From Thermoplasmata archaeon (lineage in GTDB: Archaea; Thermoplasmatota; E2; JACPAO01; JAHFTW01): a stretch of DNA of 64,000 nucleotides. The stretch lies in NCBI GenBank assembly GCA_023269235.1, contig JAHFTW010000002.1, positions 55,294-119,293 on the forward strand, given 5' to 3'. The translations under genes and the position numbers were made by a program. The notes beneath the pieces were generated by a model. That model saw nothing but the letters and a program-made list of their open reading frames with translations, made no database searches and had not been told where the DNA came from. Positions 53,561 to 61,327 of this stretch are shown here, one piece after another (within the stretch, counting starts at the first letter, position 1; the number at the start of each line of letters is the position of its first letter).

Positions 53561-54130
53561 ATGGAGGCCGCCCAAGGGGCCGTGCGCGGCGCGACCGTCG
53601 CTGTCGCCGCCCTCGCCGTCGGAATCCTGCTGCTCAGCGCGCTCCAACCGGGCGCCCAAGCGACGCGACCGCTGATGGCGGCGGACGGGTCCATGCTCGC
53701 CGTCCCGGCCCAGCCCGGCGTGACGAAGGCGGTCTGGAACGGCCATGCCATCCTCGTCTTCGCCACGACCTTCGACGAACTGGCCGGCGTGGACGCGGCG
53801 CGCGGCCTCGGCTCCGCCACGAACTCCATCGCGGGACCGAACGGGTTGCGGCTTTTCGCCCTCTCCGCGAAGTCCACCCAGGCCGGCTGCCTTGTCGGCT
53901 TCAATCCCACGCTTGGCGCTTCCCGAGACGTCGCGGACTACGACCGCGACGGCGTCGCCGACGGACGCATCATGGACCCATGCCACCAAGGCCAGTGGGA
54001 CGCCTTCAACAAGGCCAAGCCTGTGCCTGGGACGCCGGCCCCGACGCGGCTGGCCGCCCTCGACCTCGCCCTGCGGGACGGCGTCCTGGTCGCAAGCGCG
54101 TTCGACGGCCCCATTGGCGTCCACCGTTAG
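53561..54130 (+). CDS. degenerate Rieske-fold paralog
   Basis: STQAGCLVGFNPTLGASRDVADYDRDGVADGRIMDPCHQGQWD aligns to CKHLGCTVGWNGLFGASKDIEDYNGDGINEGRILCPCHQGQYD of the 45920-46714 Rieske protein. Confidence 0.75.
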   Translation: MEAAQGAVRGATVAVAALAVGILLLSALQPGAQATRPLMAADGSMLAVPAQPGVTKAVWNGHAILVFATTFDELAGVDAARGLGSATNSIAGPNGLRLFALSAKSTQAGCLVGFNPTLGASRDVADYDRDGVADGRIMDPCHQGQWDAFNKAKPVPGTPAPTRLAALDLALRDGVLVASAFDGPIGVHR

Positions 54131-54186
54131 CCCACGGCCCCTGCCCGCTCCGGCAAGCGTAAGTCGAAGAGCCGGCTGACGCGCGC

Positions 54187-54858
54187 ATGCGCATCGCCGT
54201 GCTCGGAACGGGCGGAGTCGCCCAGAACCTCGCTTCCGGATTCCTCGCCAAAGGCCACGAAGTCGTCATCGGCACCCGCGACCCCAAGGCCTCCACGGCC
54301 CGCGTGGCACCCGACCAGATGGGCACCCCCGGCCTCGGCACCTGGCTCAAGACCAACCAAAAAGTCAAGGTCCACGCGTTCGCCGACGCCGCGAAGTGGG
54401 GCGAAGTCATCGTGTTCGCCATCAAAGGCGAGCAGGTCGCCGCCGCCGTCAAGGCCGCCGGCCCCGACCATCTCGCCGGCAAGCTCGTGCTCGACACCAC
54501 CAACCCGCTCGAGTTCGGCGCCAACGGCATCCACAAGGCGAAGTCCATCCCAGACTCTTGCCTGCAGGTCATCCAGCGCGCCGCGCCCAAGGCGAAGGTC
54601 GTGAAGGCGTTCAACTGCACGCCTGGCCACCTCATGGTGAACCCGAAGAACCGGGGCGACCAGCTCATCTGCGGCGACGACAAGGCCGCGAAGGAGCAGG
54701 CGACGAAGATCCTCAAGGAGTTCGGCTGGGACGTCGCGGACGTGGGGACCGCCGACAAGGCGCCGTACGTGGAGGCCGTCTCCATCGCGGCATGCAACTA
54801 CGCGCTCGCCACGAACGACTGGAACTGGGTCGTGGCGCTCCCGGGACGCAACAAGTAG
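54187..54858 (+). CDS. NADP/F420-dependent oxidoreductase-like protein
   Basis: MRIAVLGTGGVAQNLASGFLAKGHEVVIGTRDPK...KAFNCTPGHLMVNP. Confidence 0.85.
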   Translation: MRIAVLGTGGVAQNLASGFLAKGHEVVIGTRDPKASTARVAPDQMGTPGLGTWLKTNQKVKVHAFADAAKWGEVIVFAIKGEQVAAAVKAAGPDHLAGKLVLDTTNPLEFGANGIHKAKSIPDSCLQVIQRAAPKAKVVKAFNCTPGHLMVNPKNRGDQLICGDDKAAKEQATKILKEFGWDVADVGTADKAPYVEAVSIAACNYALATNDWNWVVALPGRNK

Positions 54859-54911
54859 CCCCAGTCTCCCATGTGGGAAACGGCTATGGCCAAGCCCCAT
54901 GTGGCGCCCGC

Positions 54912-55412
54912 ATGGCCACCAAGCCCTTCACGCTCGAACTCTGGATCGACGCCAAGCCCGACGCTGTCTTCGACGTCCTCGCCGACCTGGACCAGGCCAA
55001 GGCGTGGCATCCGAGCATCGTCTCCATTGAGAAGCTCACCTCGGGCCCCCTGAAGGAGGGCTCGACCTGGATCGAGACGCGCCCCATGCGCGGCAAGCCC
55101 TCGCCCGCCACCATCAAGGTCACGCAGTTCCAGCGCCCGAACGCCTTCGCCATCCACGTGGACCACAAGATGGTGGACCTCGACTGCACCTTCGCCATCA
55201 CGCCGATGAAGGGCGGAACCCGCGTCGAGTACACTGCCGTCGGCAAGGGCAAGGGCCTCGCGCGCCTTTTCTCCGGCATGATCAACAAGCAGATGGAGAA
55301 GGTGGACGGCGACCTGCTGCCCCGCCTCTGCCACCAAGTCGAGGCCAACGCCAAGCCCGCCAAGGCGCCCGGCGCCAAGCCGGCCAAGAAGGCCGCGAAG
55401 AAGGCGAAGTAG
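54912..55412 (+). CDS. SRPBCC protein with Lys/Ala-rich C-terminal tail
   Basis: LELWIDAKPDAVFDVLADLDQAKAWHPSIVSIEKL; tail KPAKAPGAKPAKKAAKKAK. Confidence 0.85.
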   Translation: MATKPFTLELWIDAKPDAVFDVLADLDQAKAWHPSIVSIEKLTSGPLKEGSTWIETRPMRGKPSPATIKVTQFQRPNAFAIHVDHKMVDLDCTFAITPMKGGTRVEYTAVGKGKGLARLFSGMINKQMEKVDGDLLPRLCHQVEANAKPAKAPGAKPAKKAAKKAK

Positions 55413-55425
55413 CGACCTGCCTGAG

Positions 55426-55586
55426 CACAGATTCCGCAGAACTTTCCTTGCTCGATGCGGGCAGACGTTCGTCGGGAAAACGTCGCTTGCGACAATGACG
55501 CAGATTCCAGGTCTGCTGAATTTTCGGCGGCAGTCTTAGCGCCTGGTGCCGCCAGCTCAGCGCGTGGAGAATCTGCGGATTCTGTG
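55426..55586 (+). repeat. palindrome-ended dispersed repeat, copy A (MITE-like)
   Basis: CACAGATTCCGCAGA ... TCTGCGGATTCTGTG (14/15 inverted); homologous over much of its length to the reverse complement of 57717-57882. Confidence 0.75.
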
Positions 55587-55600
55587 TCTCGGAGAGGGCG

Positions 55601-56452
55601 TTAGGCCGGAATCGAGCCGAACTTCCCGGCCTGGAAATCCTCGACGGCCTGAATGATTTCGGCGCGCGTCGTCATGACGAAGGGGCCGTACTGGAACACC
55701 GGCTCGCCCAGCGGGACGCCCGTGATGAGCACGGCTCCGAAGCCCTCGGGACCCGCCGTGAGCGTCACCGTGTCGCCCGCGCCAAGGACCGCCAGCTCGC
55801 TGTGGCGCACGGCCTTGCCCGCAACGGTGCCCGCGCCGCGCACGCTGTACACGAAGCCCTTGTGCCCAGCGGGGACGTTCATCTCGACCGCCCCGCCGGC
55901 GGTCAGCTCGGCGTGGAGGAACTGGATGGGCGTGCGCGTGGCGATGATGGCGGAGGCGTCGCGGAACTTTCCCGCGAGGACCTTCACGGTGCCGCCCGGA
56001 AACGTGACGGCGGGGATTCGCGCCCCGGGGAATTCTTGGTAACGCGCCGGCATCATCTTGTCCTTCGCGGGGAGATTGACCCAGAGCTGGAGCCCGTGCA
56101 GGGTGCCGCCGTTGCGGCGCAGCTCGGCGCTCGGCATCTCGGAATGCATCACGCCGGAGCCGGCCGTCATCCACTGCACATCGCCGGGGCCGAGGCGGCC
56201 CTTGTGGCCGTGCGAGTCCTTGTGCTGAAACTCCCCCTCGAGGAGATAGGTCACGGTCTCGAAGCCGCGGTGCGGGTGGTCGGGGAAGCCCTGGCGTGAG
56301 TTGGGCGGCAAGACGAGCGGACCCATCTCGTCGAGCATCAGAAACGGGTCGAGGCGTCCGACGGACTGGCCGGGGAAGGCACGGTGGACGACCATGCCGT
56401 CACCCTCCGGGGTGGCGGGGGCGGCGACGACGCGTTCGATGGTGCACTGCAT
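55601..56452 (-). CDS. pirin-family protein
   Basis: DPFLMLDEMGPLVLPPNSRQGFPDHPHRGFETVTYLLEGEFQHKDSHGHKGRLGPGDVQWMTAGSGVMHSEMP. Confidence 0.95.
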   Translation of the reverse strand: MQCTIERVVAAPATPEGDGMVVHRAFPGQSVGRLDPFLMLDEMGPLVLPPNSRQGFPDHPHRGFETVTYLLEGEFQHKDSHGHKGRLGPGDVQWMTAGSGVMHSEMPSAELRRNGGTLHGLQLWVNLPAKDKMMPARYQEFPGARIPAVTFPGGTVKVLAGKFRDASAIIATRTPIQFLHAELTAGGAVEMNVPAGHKGFVYSVRGAGTVAGKAVRHSELAVLGAGDTVTLTAGPEGFGAVLITGVPLGEPVFQYGPFVMTTRAEIIQAVEDFQAGKFGSIPA

Positions 56453-56554
56453 GGAGCGAACTCGGCGTTCCTGGGTTTGGCCTTTCGCTTCAGGGGAAGG
56501 AAGCGACTTCGAGCCCTCAAACGCTTAACCGCGCGCCCAGGTGGCCGCGTGTCC

Positions 56555-57073
56555 ATGGCGAAACGGCTGCCCGACCCGAAGCGGTGGGAGTACGTCCGGG
56601 TCCACTCGGGCCTGCACGGCCGCGGCCTGTTCGCCGCCGTGGACATGCCCAAAGGCCAGCGCGTCATGGAGTACCTTGGCGAGCGCGTGGGGAAGAAGGA
56701 GAGCGAGCGCCGCACGGAGGCGCAGTGGGCGAAAGGGCACGTCACCGTCTTCACGCTCAACAAGCGCGTGGACCTCGACGGCTCGCCGGCGTGGAACCGC
56801 GCCCGCCTCGCCAACCACTCCTGCGACCCGAACTGCGAGTCGCAAAACGACCGCGGCCGCCGCATCTGGATCGTCGCCCGCCGGAGCGTCAAGGCAGGCG
56901 AGGAGCTGACCTACGACTACCACTTCGACTTCGTGGACCCGCCCCCCCTCTGCCTCTGCGGAGCAGCGCGCTGCCGCGGCTTCATCGTGGGTCCGCATCA
57001 CGTCCGGCGGCTGAAGGCGTGGCTAAAGCGGGAGAACCTCCCGACGCCCGCGGGGCTGCTTCCACGTCGGTAA
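56555..57073 (+). CDS. SET-domain protein-lysine methyltransferase
   Basis: SGLHGRGLFAAVDMPKGQRVMEYLGERV...NHSCDPNCESQN...GEELTYDYHF...CLCGAARCRGFI (SET and post-SET motifs). Confidence 0.92.
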   Translation: MAKRLPDPKRWEYVRVHSGLHGRGLFAAVDMPKGQRVMEYLGERVGKKESERRTEAQWAKGHVTVFTLNKRVDLDGSPAWNRARLANHSCDPNCESQNDRGRRIWIVARRSVKAGEELTYDYHFDFVDPPPLCLCGAARCRGFIVGPHHVRRLKAWLKRENLPTPAGLLPRR

Positions 57074-57109
57074 GGGAACGCTCATCGTCCCTGTCCTCCT
57101 CCGACGTTC

Positions 57110-57715
57110 GTGTTCGTCTGCCCGATGCACCCGGAGATTCGCCAGGACGGCAAAGGCCGTTGCCCGCTGTGCGGCATGGCTCTTGTGGACGACGCCGTTC
57201 CCCCAGTCGCCCACGCCGAGGAGGCCGCCAGCTACCGGCCGCTCATCGTCGTCTTCCTCATGCTGCTCGCCGCCACGGCCGTGCGCGCCTGGGCCGACTG
57301 GAGGAGCGGCTCCCTGTCCGGAACCGGCGTCGTCTCGACCTTCATGGCGGGTTTCTTCCTCGTCTTCGCCGGTTTCAAACTGATGGACCTGCGCGGCTTC
57401 GCTGACGGCTACTCCACGTACGACCTGTTGGCCCGGCGCGTCCCGGCGTACGGCTTCGTGTACCCGTTCATCGAGTTGGGCTTCGGTCTCGCGATGCTCG
57501 CCGGCCTCGACGCGCCCGCCCTGCTGTGGGCCGAGCTCGGGGTCATGCTGTTCAGCGGCCTCGGCGTCGCGCTCAAGCTCGTTAAGGGCGAGAAGTTCCA
57601 GTGCGCCTGCCTCGGCACGTTCCTCAAGGTGCCGCTCACCAAGGTGACGCTCGTCGAGGACTTCGGCATGGCCGCCCTCGCCGGCGTTCTTCTGTTCCTG
57701 CGCGGGACGACGTGA
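57110..57715 (+). CDS. heavy-metal-binding domain fused to MauE/DoxX-like membrane domain
   Basis: VCPMHPEIRQDGKGRCPLCGMALV, then MauE-like helices (FAGFKLMDLRGFADGYSTYDLLARRVPAYGFVYPFIELGFGLAML). Confidence 0.8.
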   Translation: MFVCPMHPEIRQDGKGRCPLCGMALVDDAVPPVAHAEEAASYRPLIVVFLMLLAATAVRAWADWRSGSLSGTGVVSTFMAGFFLVFAGFKLMDLRGFADGYSTYDLLARRVPAYGFVYPFIELGFGLAMLAGLDAPALLWAELGVMLFSGLGVALKLVKGEKFQCACLGTFLKVPLTKVTLVEDFGMAALAGVLLFLRGTT

Positions 57716-57716
57716 A

Positions 57717-57882
57717 CACAGATTCCGCAGATTGTTGTCTGCTAAGCTGGCAGAGCGAAGGACTGCAAGAACACGAGGCCGCAAGCATTCATGAGACCCA
57801 GCATCTGCTGCATTGTCGCGGCCGACCGTTTTCTGACGAACAGCTGCCCGTACAGAGCAAAGAAAGCTCTGCTGAATCTGTG
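57717..57882 (-). repeat. palindrome-ended dispersed repeat, copy B (MITE-like)
   Basis: CACAGATTCCGCAGA ... TCTGCTGAATCTGTG (14/15 inverted), opposite orientation to copy A. Confidence 0.75.
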
Positions 57883-57893
57883 TCCAGGCGGAG

Positions 57894-58316
57894 TTATTTC
57901 TTCGGCGCTTTGGTCGCCTGCGCCTTGCGGAAGGCGGCGGCGACCGCCTTGCGCAGCGCGCCCTCGGGTCCAGCCGCCGGGTCGAGGCGGACCCACCCGA
58001 AGAGCTTGAACACGGCGCCCTCGGGGTCGCCAAGCGGGAAGGCGGCCGCGAGCTCGGCTTTCTGCGGCGCGTCCAGCAGAAGCTCCACAGCGCCCGGCTG
58101 GGCGCCGCCCCGCCACAGGCGCACGAACTGGTTGCAGCCCACGATGAGGGCAACGTGCTCCTTGCCGAACTCGGCCTGAAGCTCCGCCCCGGCCGCGGCC
58201 GCGTCCTCCTGCGCCCACGCCACGGCGGCGAGGAGGGCCGCCCGTTGCGGCTCCGGCGCGCGCTCGAGCAGGCGCACGGCGCGCTCGTCGGCGGGGACGG
58301 TCGGTGTGTGGTCCAT
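57894..58316 (-). CDS. hypothetical protein
   Basis: MDHTPTVPADERAVRLLERAPEPQRAALLAAVAWAQEDAAAAGAELQAEFGKEHVALIVGCNQFVRLW. Confidence 0.55.
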   Translation of the reverse strand: MDHTPTVPADERAVRLLERAPEPQRAALLAAVAWAQEDAAAAGAELQAEFGKEHVALIVGCNQFVRLWRGGAQPGAVELLLDAPQKAELAAAFPLGDPEGAVFKLFGWVRLDPAAGPEGALRKAVAAAFRKAQATKAPKK

Positions 58317-58448
58317 GGCCCCTTCGACGCGGCGGCACGGCAAAACCCTTCACTTCGGGGACGCGACCAGGGTGCTTATCCCGCGCCGGACGCGGCTTTC
58401 ACGAAGTCGCTAGGCTGCTTATAGCGGCTGCCCGGGGGATGACGGGCC

Positions 58449-59093
58449 ATGAACGCGTGGAGTGTTCTTGCAGGCTTGCTGGTGACCGTCGGCGGAGCGG
58501 GCGCGGGGGTGCTTCTCCACCCATTGGAAGGGTCGCCCCTCACAGGATCAGCGCCGCAGGACGGTGGCGGGCCTCTCGGACTTGGCGATCCGCTGGGCCT
58601 TGGCGGCGGGAGCGGCAACAGCACCGGCGGCAACGGCGCCGGCGGGAACAGCACAAGCGGAAACGGCACCTCGCCCCCGTCCGGCAACAGCTCGGCGCCG
58701 CCACCGTCCAGCACGACGGCGCCGCCCGCCAACGCGACGGCCGCCACGAACGGCACCTGCTCCTGCGTCCACATCGAGGAGTGGAACGACGGCGTCGGCC
58801 CCGCCTCCGGGCGCTGGTCGTTCCCGGTCGTCGCCTCCAACACGTTCCTGACCTTCCACCTCGACGTCGGCTCCGGCATCGGGGTGGACGATGGCGTGAG
58901 CGCGCGCCTGCTCGACGGCAACGGCAACGTGGTGGCGCAGGTCGAACGCTCCGGGTTGGAGCTGCTCACCTCGTACGCGACCATGGACGGCACCCTGAAG
59001 GACCCCAGCGCGGGGACCTGGACCCTCGAGGTCAAAGTCAACGGCGTCGGGCTGCTCGGCTCCTACGACGTCAGCGTCGAGACGGGCTGCTGA
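58449..59093 (+). CDS. secreted protein with low-complexity linker and PPC-like beta domain
   Basis: N-terminal hydrophobic segment, GGSGNSTGGNGAGGNSTSGNGTSPPSG linker; TATA-like GCTTATAGC ~30 nt upstream. Confidence 0.65.
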   Translation: MNAWSVLAGLLVTVGGAGAGVLLHPLEGSPLTGSAPQDGGGPLGLGDPLGLGGGSGNSTGGNGAGGNSTSGNGTSPPSGNSSAPPPSSTTAPPANATAATNGTCSCVHIEEWNDGVGPASGRWSFPVVASNTFLTFHLDVGSGIGVDDGVSARLLDGNGNVVAQVERSGLELLTSYATMDGTLKDPSAGTWTLEVKVNGVGLLGSYDVSVETGC

Positions 59094-59355
59094 GCGGAGC
59101 TTCCTCACGGGAGCGGGGCTGGTCGGCCCAGGAATCCCACAGGGGCGTGTCGTCGCCGTCGAGGCCGAAGGCGTCGATGCCCATCTGGCGACGGAGCAGG
59201 TTCTGGATGGGGTTGTGCGGCATGGTGCACCCGAGGGCAGGGACCCTGCTTTCGCGCCGCTTAAGCCCATCGAATCCTGGTTCGGCAGGGCGCGACATCG
59301 CGGGAGGCGAAGGCCGGCGAAGGCCGAACTAATCAATCCAACATGAACATGTTCA

Positions 59356-59895
59356 CTATTGAATCGAAGATGCGGCCCACACCCGGCCGACCCGAAGGTC
59401 GTGCGCCTCCAGCGGCAAGGCGGGCACCACCTGCGCGTCGAACGCGAGGGCCCAGACCGGGCAGCGCAGGCCTGCGAGGAAGCGGTCGTAGTGGCCGCCG
59501 CCCCGCCCCAGCCGCTCGCCCGCCACCGTGAAGGCGACTCCTGGGACAATGGCAAGCTGAACCTCCGACGCCGCGGCAACGGGGCCGGTCGGCTCGGGGA
59601 TGCCGCCCCATCCGGGCCTGAACTCGGTCCATCCCGACGCGGCGCGCAGGACCAGGCCCTCTGGAGTGGTGACCGGGAACAGCGTGGGCTTGCCGTCCCG
59701 CCACGCCGCGTTGGCGAGCCCGACGGTGGAGAACTCGGGCGCCACGGAGCGGTACAGCAGGACGCTGCGGGCGCTGCGCCACTCTGGCGTCGCTTGAATC
59801 GCCGCCGTGACGAGCTCCTCCTCGAGGGCACGCCGCGCCGGCGGCATGCGGGCGAGCCGCTCCCGGACCTGGGCCCGCAGGGCTGCCTTGTCCAC
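59356..59895 (-). CDS. 5-formyltetrahydrofolate cyclo-ligase
   Basis: SVLLYRSVAPEFSTVGL...LFPVTT...QLAIVPGVAFTVAGERLGRGGGHYDRFLAGL. Confidence 0.92.
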   Translation of the reverse strand: MDKAALRAQVRERLARMPPARRALEEELVTAAIQATPEWRSARSVLLYRSVAPEFSTVGLANAAWRDGKPTLFPVTTPEGLVLRAASGWTEFRPGWGGIPEPTGPVAAASEVQLAIVPGVAFTVAGERLGRGGGHYDRFLAGLRCPVWALAFDAQVVPALPLEAHDLRVGRVWAASSIQ

Positions 59896-59945
59896 GCCCC
59901 GGGGAGGGGGCCTATCTTTATGGGCGCGACCGGCCTCGACGCCCC

Positions 59946-61043
59946 ATGGGACAACCGGTCGCCTCCTGGCTCGCAGGATATGACCCCAAGGACCTCACCA
60001 TCGCGACAGCGGTGAGCCACTCCAGCCTCCAGATCTTCCACGGGGCGAAACTTGAGGGTTTCAAGACGCTCGCCATCGCCGCCGGCGACCGCGATGTCCG
60101 CTACTACGACGCGTTCCCGAAGGCCAAGCCCGACCGCATCCTGAAGCTCAACCGCTACCACGACCTCCTGGGGATGGCCGAGGAACTGCGCGAAGAGAAC
60201 GTCATCCTGATTCCGCACGGCAGCCTCGTCGAGTACCTGGGACCGGACAACTACGTCAACATCGGCCTCCCCATCTACGGCAATCGCAACGTCCTGCACT
60301 GGGAATCCGACCGCGACGCCCAGCGCACCTGGCTCGAGGCCGCCGGCATCCGCATGCCGCGCAAGATCTCCGACCCGCAAGACATCAACGAACCAGCCAT
60401 CGTCAAGTACCACGGCGCGAAGGGCGGCCGCGGCTTCTTCATCGCGAAATCCTACCGCGACTTCAAGCGCCACATCCAGGAGGGCGAGCCCTACACCATC
60501 CAGGAGTTCGTCCTCGGCACGCGCTACTACCTGCACTACTTCCACAGCCCCCTCGTCAAGGAAGGCTACCAAGTCGAGCTCAAGGACGCCGCCGGCAAGG
60601 TCGTTGCCACCAGCACGCTGCAGATGCTCAGCATCGACCGCCGCGACGAGTCCAACATCGACGAGATGAACCGCCTCGGCTCGCTCAAGGACATGGACGA
60701 GATCGGCATCCCGCCCACCTTCGTCGTCACCGGCAACATCCCGATGGTCATCCGCGAGTCGCTGCTGCCCGAGGTGTTCCGCATGGGCGAGCAGGTCGTG
60801 AAGGAGGCGCACAAGCTCTTCGGCGGCCTGTGGGGCCCCTTCTGCCTGGAGACCGTCGTCACCGACAAACTGGAGTTCCGCGTCTTCGAGATCAGCGCCC
60901 GCATCGTCGCCGGCACCAACCCCTTCGTCGGCGGCTCGCCCTACTCGGAAATGATCGCGCCCGGCCTCAGCACCGGCCGCCGCATCGCCCAAGAGATCAA
61001 GCTGGCCGCCCAGACGGGGCAACTGGCCAAGATTCTCACCTGA
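59946..61043 (+). CDS. purP: PurP-like ATP-grasp FAICAR synthetase
   Basis: IATAVSHSSLQIFHGAKLEGFKTLAIAAGDRDVRYYDAFP...IVKYHGAKGGRGFFIAKS...ISARIVAGTNPFVGGSPYSEM. Confidence 0.93.
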   Translation: MGQPVASWLAGYDPKDLTIATAVSHSSLQIFHGAKLEGFKTLAIAAGDRDVRYYDAFPKAKPDRILKLNRYHDLLGMAEELREENVILIPHGSLVEYLGPDNYVNIGLPIYGNRNVLHWESDRDAQRTWLEAAGIRMPRKISDPQDINEPAIVKYHGAKGGRGFFIAKSYRDFKRHIQEGEPYTIQEFVLGTRYYLHYFHSPLVKEGYQVELKDAAGKVVATSTLQMLSIDRRDESNIDEMNRLGSLKDMDEIGIPPTFVVTGNIPMVIRESLLPEVFRMGEQVVKEAHKLFGGLWGPFCLETVVTDKLEFRVFEISARIVAGTNPFVGGSPYSEMIAPGLSTGRRIAQEIKLAAQTGQLAKILT

Positions 61044-61143
61044 GAGGCCAGCCAGGACCGGCCTGCGGGGCCGAGCGACGCGAGCGCCCCGCCGTCCAAC
61101 GTGATCGACCTTGGCTGAGGGCGCGGCGGCGCCGTCGGTTTTG

Positions 61144-61164
61144 AGCCGGCACGAAGTGCCGGGT
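61144..61164. terminator. hairpin downstream of purP
   Basis: CCGGCAC-GAA-GTGCCGG perfect 7-bp stem within this interval. Confidence 0.3.
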
Positions 61165-61181
61165 CTTCGGTTGAAGGTCGC

Positions 61182-61237
61182 ATGGGGATCAAGCTGGCCA
61201 CCCAGACGGGGCAGCTCGGCAAGATCCTGACGTAGTT
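61182..61237 (+). pseudogene. orphan duplicated purP 3' end
   Basis: MGIKLATQTGQLGKILT-stop matches the real purP terminus IKLAAQTGQLAKILT-stop ~190 nt upstream. Confidence 0.65.
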
Positions 61238-61327
61238 CGCGCGGCGCGTGCCGGACCGACGAACCGAAACAGCACAGACTGCGCAGGATGCTCTGTGCGC
61301 TCTATGTTCTCGGGGGTTCTTCTCGCC

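Noticed and set aside
58548-61022. 824-aa minus-strand ORF across the secreted-protein, FTHF ligase and purP regions
   Set aside because: Antisense shadow ORF of high-GC coding DNA; the plus-strand PurP and minus-strand ligase in another frame have clear family motifs.
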